A DNA stretch of 9,576 nt from an uncultured Bacteroidales bacterium (GTDB taxonomy: Bacteria; Bacteroidota; Bacteroidia; Bacteroidales; Tenuifilaceae): assembly GCA_937915475.1 (NCBI GenBank), contig CALGIR010000085.1, positions 1-9,576 of the forward strand. The letters are read 5' to 3'. Both the position numbers and the translations under genes were made by a program. A model generated the notes under the pieces. The model searched no databases, was not told where the DNA came from, and saw only the letters and a program-made list of their open reading frames with translations. Below are positions 1-7,465 of this stretch, piece by piece (position 1 is the stretch's first letter; each line of letters starts with the position of its first letter).

Positions 1-2044
1 AAACGGTTCTATTCTCGGCAAGCATCTCAAAATCATTATCGCGGGCAATGGTTACATTGGGTCGCGAATTATATGTGTAGTGACCCCAAGCACCAACTGC
101 ATTTACCGACCAGTTTGGGGTAACATTTATTTCAACCCCAAGTTCTGCCCCCACGTTCCGAGTATCAACATCAGTCATAATGTAGTTGATAAAGGTTCTA
201 TATCCCTCGTGGTAAAAACTACGGTTCCAAGTTTGATCCCTATTCTCGGAGTAATAAACCGTTAACCTGGATTTAATTATGGGCGCGCGGACAATGTAGC
301 TTAAATCGGTTGCTAAAATCTGTTCGCTTTTTAGGCCATCAACAACATGATCTCTAACACGTGAAGAGATGTACGAGTCGCGAAAATAGGGAGCACGGGT
401 TTGGTAACCAGCATTAAAATCGATGTAATGTCTTCCTGTAATTTTATAGGTTAGGCCTCCTTTTACACCATAATTATAAAAACTTTGTTTTTCCGAATTG
501 CCATAAGAGTTTTCGGGGAAACGTCCGTTTTGCATATTACCTGTGCGCCAGAATTGAGAGTTCGATAAACTTGCGGCAACAAAAAAGTCGACCTTGGCAT
601 AGTTAAATTCCGATTGAGCAAAAACCGCAGCCTTATTTATATTTGCAGTAAAATCATATCCAAACCTATCACCAACCTGTACTAAGCGATTGGGGTTTCT
701 TATATCGTTTTGGTACAAATCCTCATCGGCAAAGTCGCGCTCGGCAAACTGGTCAATATCCAACCACCAATCGCCCCCAAGCAAATCGTTAATCACCTTA
801 AACTGAGAGCCCTTAAATATGGAAACATCTAGACCTCCAGTGAGCATTATATTGCTATTTAGCTGATTACGAGCCACTGAGTTAAGGGTCCAATGATTGT
901 GATCATTCCTGCGTTCCTCAAGGATATACTTTGAACGATTGCCCACAATACCCCCGGGCGCACCATACATATTCTTTGAGTTGGCATTATAGAATGAATG
1001 CCAATCGAGCTGTCTATGCTCCTCGTCATTCTGCCAAAGATTAGTAACGTAACCAAACATATACTCATCATTCTCCCAGTAACTGGGTAAATAGCGGTAG
1101 TAATCGGGTCTTGGATCAGCCGCATCGTACCAGTTAAGTGCAGTATTACCCCCTCTGCCAAACGAATAAGCAACGCTTGTATTAATTGTGGTATTCCCAA
1201 AATCCCCGAAATGCGTAAGCAAAATCATGGGTTTGTGATGGTTATTCACTCTAGCATTTCTTGCCTCTCCGTTCTGGTATCCCCAATTGGGGTTGTAGTA
1301 TTGGTTTCCGGTTAAATCGTAGGCCTCCTGAACAGAAAGACCAGAGCGGCCACTTCTCATTGGTGCTCCAAACACAGTGAAACCTAAACTGTGGTTATCG
1401 TTAAACTTTCGCTCAGCAGCAAAAAAGTAGGCGTAGGCGTCGTAAAACGTGCCTTCAACGTAACCCTCGTTAGCCCAACGTTTTGAGCCAGAGATAGTCA
1501 TCGCCCATTTATCGTCAACCAAACCGGTTGAATGGATAAACATCGCTCTGTTGCGGTAGTTACGGTTGGCCGACGAGTAAGTAATCCGAGTATCGGGCCT
1601 ATACTGTGATGCTCTTAATTCTATATTATTAACCCCAGCAAATCCACCAAAAGCATACTCTGATGCAGCCAGACCTATTGAGTTTACGGTATTGCGCATG
1701 GCATCGTTAAGCCCGCCCCAAGTGGAGTAGTAGGCACGGCCGGTCTCGGGGTCGTTTACTGTTAAACCGTTAATAAGTACCGACGAGTTCTCTGAATCAT
1801 ACCCGCGAACCCTAAATCTTGCGGCACCAAAGGTATATCCGGCGGTAGATAAAAATATATCACGCGAACCCTGAAGCAACCCAGAGATATTGTGCGCTTC
1901 GTCATCGCTCTCAAAATCGGTAGCCGAGAGCGTAATTACAGGAACAAACTCTTCGCCTGTTGCAACTGTAGTTGTATCTGTCTGTCCGCTGGCTATAGTT
2001 GCAGCAAAAAGAAACAGAAATGCAAGTCCTTGAATTTTTCTCAT
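1..2044 (-). CDS. TonB-dependent outer-membrane receptor, partial (C-terminus beyond left edge)
   Basis: This is an outer-membrane beta-barrel receptor, expected to take up a ligand using TonB energy. Reading the minus strand from ATG at 2044 gives 681 uninterrupted codons to the window edge. Residues 1-20 form a signal peptide (basic MRK, hydrophobic core, then ASG before Gln). A TonB-box-like stretch, VPVITLS, follows near residue 35, and then the plug, with RFRVRGYD, SSVLINGLTVNDPE and a GGFAGVNNIELRAS segment. The rest is rich in Tyr, Trp, Asn and Asp and alternates in the manner of barrel strands, with motifs such as ADPRPDYYRYLPSYW, FWRTGNMQNGRFPENSYGN and KGGLTYKITGRHYIDF. There is no N-terminal carboxypeptidase-regulatory-like domain, which many Bacteroidota receptors carry, and no SusD-like partner is visible. 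An upstream ATG at 2049 is followed almost at once by a stop, so 2044 is the start. The substrate cannot be told from sequence. The family call is firm; the ligand is unknown. Confidence 0.9.
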   Translation of the reverse strand, partial: MRKIQGLAFLFLFAATIASGQTDTTTVATGEEFVPVITLSATDFESDDEAHNISGLLQGSRDIFLSTAGYTFGAARFRVRGYDSENSSVLINGLTVNDPETGRAYYSTWGGLNDAMRNTVNSIGLAASEYAFGGFAGVNNIELRASQYRPDTRITYSSANRNYRNRAMFIHSTGLVDDKWAMTISGSKRWANEGYVEGTFYDAYAYFFAAERKFNDNHSLGFTVFGAPMRSGRSGLSVQEAYDLTGNQYYNPNWGYQNGEARNARVNNHHKPMILLTHFGDFGNTTINTSVAYSFGRGGNTALNWYDAADPRPDYYRYLPSYWENDEYMFGYVTNLWQNDEEHRQLDWHSFYNANSKNMYGAPGGIVGNRSKYILEERRNDHNHWTLNSVARNQLNSNIMLTGGLDVSIFKGSQFKVINDLLGGDWWLDIDQFAERDFADEDLYQNDIRNPNRLVQVGDRFGYDFTANINKAAVFAQSEFNYAKVDFFVAASLSNSQFWRTGNMQNGRFPENSYGNSEKQSFYNYGVKGGLTYKITGRHYIDFNAGYQTRAPYFRDSYISSRVRDHVVDGLKSEQILATDLSYIVRAPIIKSRLTVYYSENRDQTWNRSFYHEGYRTFINYIMTDVDTRNVGAELGVEINVTPNWSVNAVGAWGHYTYNSRPNVTIARDNDFEMLAENRTV

Positions 2045-2259
2045 ATCATACAAATAGTGTTAATAACCTCTAAATTTTTAAAAAAACGAGAACCTCAAAA
2101 ATAGAGATTATTGTTGACATAGCGCTGTAATTGTAAAAATATCTTACCTTTATACCTTAACAATCGTGGGTTGAAGACCAATATTGCCTTGATTGCTAAT
2201 CATTTTAACAAAGTATTGATATCCAATTTATTATTGTCAACTGAAAAAAATCCATAATT
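2045..2259. other. Divergent spacer between the TonB receptor and the exported nuclease-like gene
   Basis: This 215-bp A/T-rich spacer separates two divergent genes and must hold both promoters. I see no credible coding region in it. On the minus strand there is one -7 match (2096-2103). On the plus strand the best candidate is TACCTTTA at 2145-2152, which matches seven of eight positions of TAnnTTTG but has no well-placed TTG upstream. The heptamer GTTGACA at 2113-2119 recurs in inverted orientation at 2235-2241. That may be chance in sequence of this composition. Confidence 0.5.
2096..2103 (-). promoter_or_regulatory. Candidate -7 element for the TonB receptor gene
   Basis: Read on the minus strand this is TATTTTTG, a full match to the Bacteroidota -7 consensus TAnnTTTG. 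It lies about 52 bp upstream of the receptor ATG. No TTG is found at the expected -33 spacing, so the call rests on one short A/T-rich motif and is tentative. Confidence 0.3.
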
Positions 2260-3318
2260 ATGCATAACGGTAGAACTTCTTTTGTGAAATTAATCACACT
2301 ATCCATTGTTCTGGCTATCCCTCTATTAACATTTAGCCAAAATGAAAAACAATACAAGGTAGTAAACATTGCCTTTTACAATCTTGAGAATTTGTTCGAC
2401 ACGCTAGATACCCCTGGTGTAAACGATAAAGATTACACACCAGAGGGTTCAAACAGGTGGAATACTAAAAAGTATCAAGAGAAACTCGAGAATTTGGCTG
2501 AGGTTCTTTCGAAAATAGGTACCGATGCCACCCCACATGGACCAGCCGTTATTGGTCTTGCAGAGATGGAAAATAGAAGCGTTCTTGAGGATCTTGCAAA
2601 GCAAAAAGCGATTGCCGAGCGTAACTATCGTATTGTACACTATGATAGCCCCGACAGAAGGGGGATTGATGTAGCATTGTTTTACCAGCCCGAATATTTT
2701 GAGGTAACAAACAGCGTTAGCCATAGGCTTAAAATTGAGGGAAGAGAAGATTTTTACACCAGGGATCAACTCCTAGTTTCTGGTTTGCTCGATGGCGAAG
2801 AGTTTCATTTTATTGTTAGCCACTGGCCATCCCGTAGTGGCGGTGAAAGCAGAAGTAGGCCTTTGAGAAATGCAGCGGGTGATCTTGGCAGACACATTAT
2901 AGATTCTGTACTTAGCATTAACCCCAATGCTAAGATTATTTATATGGGCGATCTAAACGACAACCCCGACAACCAAAGCGTAATGAAACATCTTAGGGCA
3001 AAACCCGATATCAAAAAACTTGAGGAAGGTGATTTGTTCAACCCATTTTACGATTTTTACAAAAAGGGCATAGGAACGTTGGCATGGCGTGATACCTGGA
3101 GCCTTTTCGATATGGTGATACCAAGCAAGAGCCTGATGGAAAGAGACTTCTCTTCCTATCGTTTTTATAAAGCAAATGTATTTAACAAAAGCTTTTTGCA
3201 GCAAAAGTCTGGGCGATTTAAAGGTTATCCATTACGTACCCACGGAGGGGGACAATATTTAGGCGGATACTCCGATCACTTCCCAACTTACATTCTGCTC
3301 ATTAAAGAGATTGATTAG
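2260..3318 (+). CDS. Exported endonuclease/exonuclease/phosphatase (EEP) family protein
   Basis: This 352-residue protein belongs to the EEP (DNase I-like) fold, whose members are metal-dependent phosphodiesterases or phosphatases acting on nucleic acids, phosphoinositides or similar esters. Residues 1-26 are a signal peptide (hydrophobic core LITLSIVLAIPLLTF, likely cleavage after TFS), so it should act in the periplasm or outside the cell. Landmarks in family order are FYNLENLFDT (39-48, Asn41), GLAEMEN (99-105, the metal-binding Glu region), RRGIDVALFY (133-142), VSHWPSRSGGE (186-196, catalytic His188 region), MGDLNDNP (229-236, Asp231 and Asn233) and YSDHFP (337-342, the terminal Asp-His pair). 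All expected active-site positions are present, so it should be an active enzyme. It is divergent from the TonB receptor and ends just before a hairpin. Its natural substrate cannot be assigned; extracellular nucleic acid is one possibility. Confidence 0.88.
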   Translation: MHNGRTSFVKLITLSIVLAIPLLTFSQNEKQYKVVNIAFYNLENLFDTLDTPGVNDKDYTPEGSNRWNTKKYQEKLENLAEVLSKIGTDATPHGPAVIGLAEMENRSVLEDLAKQKAIAERNYRIVHYDSPDRRGIDVALFYQPEYFEVTNSVSHRLKIEGREDFYTRDQLLVSGLLDGEEFHFIVSHWPSRSGGESRSRPLRNAAGDLGRHIIDSVLSINPNAKIIYMGDLNDNPDNQSVMKHLRAKPDIKKLEEGDLFNPFYDFYKKGIGTLAWRDTWSLFDMVIPSKSLMERDFSSYRFYKANVFNKSFLQQKSGRFKGYPLRTHGGGQYLGGYSDHFPTYILLIKEID

Positions 3319-3336
3319 CAACAAAGAACTTATTTC

Positions 3337-3368
3337 AAAAACTCTCTGAATTAACCAGAGAGTTTTTT
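3337..3368. terminator. Bidirectional intrinsic terminator between convergent genes
   Basis: The arms at 3337-3348 and 3356-3367 pair perfectly over 12 bp (core ACTCTCTG with CAGAGAGT) around a 7-nt loop. A T-run follows on the plus strand and the matching A-run precedes it, so the hairpin can end transcription in both directions. It sits in the 53-bp gap between the stop of the EEP gene (3318) and the stop of kdsB (3372). Confidence 0.85.
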
Positions 3369-3371
3369 ATT

Positions 3372-4133
3372 CTATAACCTTTCGTTCTTCTCAGCCCATG
3401 CAATAGCTCTCTCTAAATCCGCTGGGGTGTCAATGGCAATGGTCTCGATGCTGGTTACTTCGGCATGTATGGCAAGTCCATTCTCGAGCCAGCGAAGTTG
3501 CTCCAACGATTCCGCCTGCTCCAAGGGCGATTGTTCTAGCTTGGAGATATCCTTTAGTACATTGCTTTTATAGGCATAAAGGCCAAGGTGCTTAAAATAG
3601 GTGTGTTCTTTTGCCCATTTATCGATTTCAACACCACGGATATGGGGTATTACCGATCGGCTAAAGTAAAGTGCTTTGCCATTGGTGCCTAATACCACTT
3701 TTGGTAGACTATGATTAAAAATATTCTCATTTGCGCCAAAAGGCTTTACTAGAGTAGCAATATCTACACTATTGGTATCGAAAGGCTTAATGAGTAATGA
3801 AAGGTGCTCAGGATGAACAAAGGGCTCATCACCTTGAATGTTTACAACCACATCAAAGGTTTTGTTACTCTGCCGCTGAATTATCTCCAACGCCTCGGCA
3901 CACCTATCGGTTCCGCTTTTATGCTCGGTTGATGTGATGACATATCTTCCACCAAAAGCGCTAATAGCATCCGCAATTCTTTGGTCATCGGTAGCAACGT
4001 AAACGTGCTCGAATGTTTTCGATGCTCTCTCATAAACCCACTGAACCATTGGTTTACCTAAAATATCAGCAAGAGGCTTGCCTGGAAATCGGGTTGAAGC
4101 ATACCGTGCAGGAATAATGCATAGTGTAAGCAT
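3372..4133 (-). CDS. kdsB: 3-deoxy-manno-octulosonate cytidylyltransferase (CMP-Kdo synthetase)
   Basis: KdsB activates Kdo with CTP to give CMP-Kdo and diphosphate, the sugar donor for the lipopolysaccharide inner core, in the cytoplasm. The 253-residue product has the usual family length. It shows the nucleotide-binding signature IIPARYASTRFPGKPL (6-21), KPMVQWVYERA (27-37), YVATDD (45-50), the GTDRCAEA segment (74-81) and VVNIQGDEPF (96-105). I chose the ATG at 4133. It puts the signature six residues from the N-terminus, as in known KdsB proteins. A longer frame from 4178 would add 15 unrelated residues, and a -7 promoter element lies inside that extension. The gene is divergent from an operon encoding LptE, another lipopolysaccharide biogenesis factor. 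Assignment is firm. Confidence 0.96.
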   Translation of the reverse strand: MLTLCIIPARYASTRFPGKPLADILGKPMVQWVYERASKTFEHVYVATDDQRIADAISAFGGRYVITSTEHKSGTDRCAEALEIIQRQSNKTFDVVVNIQGDEPFVHPEHLSLLIKPFDTNSVDIATLVKPFGANENIFNHSLPKVVLGTNGKALYFSRSVIPHIRGVEIDKWAKEHTYFKHLGLYAYKSNVLKDISKLEQSPLEQAESLEQLRWLENGLAIHAEVTSIETIAIDTPADLERAIAWAEKNERL

Positions 4134-4167
4134 AGGTTTATTTATTATTTTATAGCAATTATTATCA

Positions 4168-4175
4168 CAAAGGTA
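4168..4175 (-). promoter_or_regulatory. -7 promoter element for kdsB
   Basis: On the minus strand this reads TACCTTTG, a perfect match to TAnnTTTG. It lies about 35 bp upstream of the kdsB ATG at 4133. A clear TTG at -33 is not seen. If used, the transcript begins downstream of 4168, so the upstream in-frame ATG at 4178 would not be on the mRNA. That supports the shorter KdsB. Confidence 0.5.
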
Positions 4176-4273
4176 CAAATACGTTTGTTACAGTTTACAG
4201 ATCATAAGGTAAAAATGTCAGGTTATAAAATAAGATGCAAGTAACGATTACAGCTAAATAATTCAAATAGGTA

Positions 4274-4304
4274 TTGGTGCAAAAGGTTAAAATATGTAAT
4301 TTTG
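4274..4304 (+). promoter_or_regulatory. Housekeeping-type promoter of the sigma-54 regulator/lptE/secG operon
   Basis: A -33 TTG at 4274-4276 and a perfect -7 TAATTTTG at 4297-4304 are separated by 20 bp, the arrangement expected for the Bacteroidota primary sigma factor. The first gene starts at 4328, leaving a leader of roughly 15-20 nt with no Shine-Dalgarno sequence. The expected GG and GC dinucleotides of a sigma-54 promoter are absent here, so the regulator gene itself appears to be transcribed by the primary sigma factor. Confidence 0.6.
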
Positions 4305-4327
4305 TCAGTACTATATAACCCATTAAT

Positions 4328-5575
4328 ATGTCAAAAGAGATCCAGAGAATAAAACAACGGTTTGCAATAATTGGCAATTCGCCGGGCCTTAACAGAGCAA
4401 TTGATATTGCTCTACAGGTTGCCCCAACCGATTTGTCGGTAATTATTACCGGAGAGAGCGGTACAGGTAAAGAGGTCTTCCCTCAGATAATACACTCGTA
4501 TAGCGCACGAAAACACGGATCGTACATTGCCGTTAACTGCGGAGCTATTCCCGAAGGGACCATTGACTCCGAGCTTTTTGGCCACGAGAAGGGATCGTTT
4601 ACTGGTGCATTGGATAGCCGTAGAGGGTACTTTGAGGTAGCTAATGAGGGAACCATTTTTCTTGATGAGGTAGCTGAACTTCCGCTATCAACTCAAGTTA
4701 GGCTTTTACGAGTTTTAGAGTCGGGTGAGTTCATTCGCGTTGGCTCGTCAAAACCCCAAAAAACCAATGTTAGGGTTATAGCAGCAACAAATATCAACCT
4801 AATACAGGCCATACAAAACGGTAAATTCCGCGAAGACTTATACTATAGGCTCAACACAGTGCCTATTACCATAACGCCACTGCGTGAGCGAACAGAGGAT
4901 ATTCCCTTGCTTTTTAGAAAGTTTGCTTCCGATTTTGCCGAAAAATATCGTATGCCCACTGTTAACCTTGACGATGAGGCCCGGAGAATGCTTGTTAACT
5001 ACAAGTGGCCTGGCAATGTTAGGCAACTAAAAAATGTAACCGAGCAGATATCGGTTATTGAGGAGTCGAGATTAGTTTCGGCCAACAAGTTGCTAGGCTA
5101 CCTTCCCGACTATAACCCAACCAAATTACCTGCGCTCATCGCAAAAAAGATTGGAGTATCGGAGCCATCGTTTTCTAACGAACGTGAGATACTTTACAAG
5201 ATTCTTTTTGATATGCGTAATGATGTGAATGATCTTAAAAAACTTGTTCACGATATGCTGCAAAGCGATAAAAAGGACATTGACGTACACGACGAAAACG
5301 CAGGCTTAATTAAAAATTTGTATGCGGACGGAATTCCCTTTATGGAAACGTCAAAACCTTCGGGTTTCGAGCAAAAAGGATTTAGCCAAGATCATCCTGA
5401 CATACAGGATACCGAGGAGATTGTTGAAGAATCACTCTCCCTTGTTGATAATGAGGTGGAGATGATAAAGAAAGCCCTTGAAAAGTATAATGGCAGACGA
5501 CGCCAAGCTGCACAGGAACTTGGTATATCGGAGAGAACATTGTACCGAAAAATAAAAGAGCACAATATCGACTAG
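4328..5575 (+). CDS. Sigma-54-dependent Fis-family transcriptional activator without receiver domain
   Basis: This 415-residue protein is a bacterial enhancer-binding protein: an AAA+ ATPase that remodels sigma-54 RNA polymerase to open promoters. The AAA+ domain starts almost at the N-terminus. It carries Walker A GESGTGKE (42-49), the sigma-54-contacting loop as GSFTGA (89-94, Ser replacing the usual Ala), Walker B IFLDE (110-114), the FREDLYYRLN segment (167-176) and WPGNVRQL (227-234). A linker of about 115 residues follows, including a helical stretch (ILFDMRNDVNDLKKLVHDML, about 288-307) and an acidic part. The C-terminus is a Fis-type helix-turn-helix (about 387-415, AAQELGISERTLYRKIKE). 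There is no receiver, PAS or GAF domain, so the activating signal is not evident. It begins the operon, and lptE follows after 1 nt. Target promoters are unknown. I saw no clear -24/-12 site in this window. Confidence 0.92.
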   Translation: MSKEIQRIKQRFAIIGNSPGLNRAIDIALQVAPTDLSVIITGESGTGKEVFPQIIHSYSARKHGSYIAVNCGAIPEGTIDSELFGHEKGSFTGALDSRRGYFEVANEGTIFLDEVAELPLSTQVRLLRVLESGEFIRVGSSKPQKTNVRVIAATNINLIQAIQNGKFREDLYYRLNTVPITITPLRERTEDIPLLFRKFASDFAEKYRMPTVNLDDEARRMLVNYKWPGNVRQLKNVTEQISVIEESRLVSANKLLGYLPDYNPTKLPALIAKKIGVSEPSFSNEREILYKILFDMRNDVNDLKKLVHDMLQSDKKDIDVHDENAGLIKNLYADGIPFMETSKPSGFEQKGFSQDHPDIQDTEEIVEESLSLVDNEVEMIKKALEKYNGRRRQAAQELGISERTLYRKIKEHNID

Positions 5576-5576
5576 C

Positions 5577-6119
5577 ATGAAAAGAAAACAAAATACTGTA
5601 AACTTCCAACAAATAAAGATCTATGCTGGTTTATCTATTGTTGGCATATTCTTACTGGTGGTATCTTGCAAAATAAACTACTCGTTTACAGGTGCGTCCA
5701 TATCTCCTGATGTTAAAACAGTTAGCGTTGAACATTTTCAGAATTTAGCACCATTGGTTAATCCTACCCTTAGCAATTTACTGTCAGAAGAACTTAGGAA
5801 TAAATTTATTACACAAACAAGCCTAAATGTTGTACCTTCGTTTGGTCATTTAAATTTTTCGGGTGAAATTAGGAACTATGAAGTTAGGCCCATTGCCATT
5901 CAGGCCAATGAGACAGCTGCCCAGAATAGGCTAACAATATCTGTTAGGGTTAAGTTTGAAAATTCAAAAGACCCAACTAAAAATTACGATAAAACATTTA
6001 ACCATTACGAGGATTTTAGCAGCTCTCAGCAAATAGCACAGGTTGAGCGGCAGTTGGTAACCTTAATTGTTGAAAAATTGGTTGAAGATATTTTTAATAG
6101 TGCTGTAGCAAATTGGTAG
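5577..6119 (+). CDS. lptE: LptE-family lipopolysaccharide assembly lipoprotein
   Basis: LptE is the outer-membrane lipoprotein that plugs the LptD barrel and helps insert lipopolysaccharide into the outer leaflet. The 180-residue product has an extended basic N-terminus, a hydrophobic segment (about 16-29) and a lipobox VVSC with the lipidated Cys at residue 31, so it is a lipoprotein. The mature part begins INYSFTGASI and continues VKTVSVEHFQN and LSEELRNKF. It then has alternating strands with NRLTISVRVKFEN, and ends in a helix around VEKLVEDIFNSAV. This matches the LptE/secretin-associated pattern seen in Bacteroidota. The ATG lies 1 nt after the stop of the regulator gene, pointing to translational coupling. 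The partner LptD is not in the window. Overall similarity to proteobacterial LptE is expected to be weak, so the call rests on the Bacteroidota family pattern and context. Confidence 0.85.
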   Translation: MKRKQNTVNFQQIKIYAGLSIVGIFLLVVSCKINYSFTGASISPDVKTVSVEHFQNLAPLVNPTLSNLLSEELRNKFITQTSLNVVPSFGHLNFSGEIRNYEVRPIAIQANETAAQNRLTISVRVKFENSKDPTKNYDKTFNHYEDFSSSQQIAQVERQLVTLIVEKLVEDIFNSAVANW

Positions 6120-6121
6120 AA

Positions 6122-7066
6122 ATGGAAAAGGAACAGCTATATAAACTTATTGAAAACTCTGGTCTTATTGACGAGCAAGACATTAGGTTCCTTAATAGTT
6201 TAATTAATCGATATCCCTATTTCTATCCTGCTCGAGTATTGGAACTACTTGGGTTGAAAGAAACCAAGTCGGCAGAGTTTAACCAGAAACTTAAGCAAAC
6301 TGCTGCATTATCTCCAAGCAGATACAATCTATTCTTAACGCTTAATCCTGCCCCATCTAAAATAGGCAGCCATAAAGAATTGGATGCTTCTCCAACGGAA
6401 ACAATGCTCTCCCCAGAACCCGAAGCGGAAACAGCAACAGCGGGAGCAATCTTTCAGCTTGACGAAACGCAAAGTGTTGATACACTTAGTGAAATAAAAG
6501 ATGATTTAGCACCTATCCAAGAAGATCCACTAAAACCCGAAGGAGAACTGTTGGAACTTGGAGATTCATCAGAACCCAGACAGCACAAAACCGATGAGGA
6601 AGCATACCTCGACCCTCAGCTATATACACTGGAGATTCCAAAAGGCTTTATCAATGACGATGCGCTTGCAGATGCAGGTTTCGGCCAGTTTAACCGTGAG
6701 GGTAGCCAAAAACAGAGTTCAGAGAAGTTAACTAAAGCTGATGATAACCAAGGGACTAAAGAGATTGAAGAAAAGAAAAAAACAGTAGATCAAGCAACGC
6801 TTATTGAAGCTTTTATTGAAACAAACCCTCGCATTGTGCCAAAACAACGCCCTGAGGAATTACCCGAAATACAGGAGGATATCTCGCTCAATTCAATAAA
6901 AGAGCCCGAAGACGCAATTAGCGAGTCACTGGCTGCTATTCACATAGCTCAAGGCCAAAACAGTAGGGCAATTTCAATTTATGAGAAATTATGTTTGAGA
7001 TTTCCAGAAAAAAGAGCTTACTTTGTCGCTCAAATCGAAAAATTAAAGAACCGACCCGATAAATAA
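6122..7066 (+). CDS. Cytoplasmic protein of unknown function with TPR-like C-terminus
   Basis: I do not recognise a named function for this 314-residue protein. The N-terminal part (about 1-65) looks folded and helical, with INRYPYFYPARVLELLGL resembling a tetratricopeptide-type helix pair. The middle (about 80-250) is acidic, rich in Glu, Asp, Pro, Ser, Gln and Lys, and probably disordered. The C-terminal 50 residues form a TPR-like unit: SESLAAIHIAQGQ, then SRAISIYEKLCLRFPEKRAYF, then a helix AQIEKLKN. There is no signal peptide or membrane segment, so it should be cytosolic. I chose the ATG at 6122, 2 nt after the lptE stop. An in-frame TTG at 6113 overlapping that stop would add only three residues. 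Its place between lptE and secG suggests a supporting role in envelope assembly or secretion, perhaps as a scaffold, but that is inference. Confidence 0.8.
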   Translation: MEKEQLYKLIENSGLIDEQDIRFLNSLINRYPYFYPARVLELLGLKETKSAEFNQKLKQTAALSPSRYNLFLTLNPAPSKIGSHKELDASPTETMLSPEPEAETATAGAIFQLDETQSVDTLSEIKDDLAPIQEDPLKPEGELLELGDSSEPRQHKTDEEAYLDPQLYTLEIPKGFINDDALADAGFGQFNREGSQKQSSEKLTKADDNQGTKEIEEKKKTVDQATLIEAFIETNPRIVPKQRPEELPEIQEDISLNSIKEPEDAISESLAAIHIAQGQNSRAISIYEKLCLRFPEKRAYFVAQIEKLKNRPDK

Positions 7067-7083
7067 CGTTAAAACCATTAGCA

Positions 7084-7443
7084 ATGTATCTGCTTATTTC
7101 AATTCTAATTATTATTGCCTGCATTTTGCTGATTCTAATCGTGCTTGTGCAGAACTCAAAAGGAGGAGGTTTAGCTTCGAACTTTGCCTCTTCAAATCAG
7201 GTTATGGGTGTTCGCAAAACTGCCGATTTCCTTGAAAAAGCCACATGGACACTTGCAGTTAGCCTGCTTGTGCTTAGTCTTTTAGCCTCTTTTTCCATAC
7301 CGCGTAATGAAGGGGTAGAGAGGAAATCAGCATTAGAGGAGCAAATTCAATCAGTTCCAGATCCTTCGGCTATGCCTCAATTTCCAACCCCACAATCCGA
7401 TGAAGGAGGAGGTAATGAGCAGCCAAACCAACCTGAAGAGTAA
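7084..7443 (+). CDS. secG: Preprotein translocase subunit SecG
   Basis: SecG is the small auxiliary subunit of the SecYEG channel in the inner membrane and promotes SecA-driven export. The 119-residue product has two hydrophobic helices (about 2-23 and 54-72). Between them is the hallmark loop VQNSKGGGLASNFASSNQ (22-39), which carries the SKGGGLA motif of the family, and then a VRKTADFLEKATW stretch. The tail after residue 73 is hydrophilic, rich in Pro, Gln and Glu, and likely flexible in the cytoplasm or periplasm; such tails vary in Bacteroidota. The gene starts 17 nt after the TPR-ended gene and is the last before a strong terminator, so it appears to be the distal gene of the operon that starts at 4328. 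Confidence 0.95.
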   Translation: MYLLISILIIIACILLILIVLVQNSKGGGLASNFASSNQVMGVRKTADFLEKATWTLAVSLLVLSLLASFSIPRNEGVERKSALEEQIQSVPDPSAMPQFPTPQSDEGGGNEQPNQPEE

Positions 7444-7465
7444 ACATAGAACTGCAACGCATAAT

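Noticed and set aside
859..1200. 113-codon open frame on the minus strand
   Set aside because: It is a shadow in another frame of the TonB receptor, whose own frame is uninterrupted and clearly protein-like.
1892..2104. 70-codon plus-strand open frame with a Cys-rich start
   Set aside because: It lies antisense to the receptor signal peptide and plug start, and has no family resemblance.
6113..6121. TTG start for the TPR-ended protein overlapping the lptE stop
   Set aside because: A normal ATG lies three codons downstream at 6122, with better family-like spacing. The TTG adds only Met-Val-Glu.
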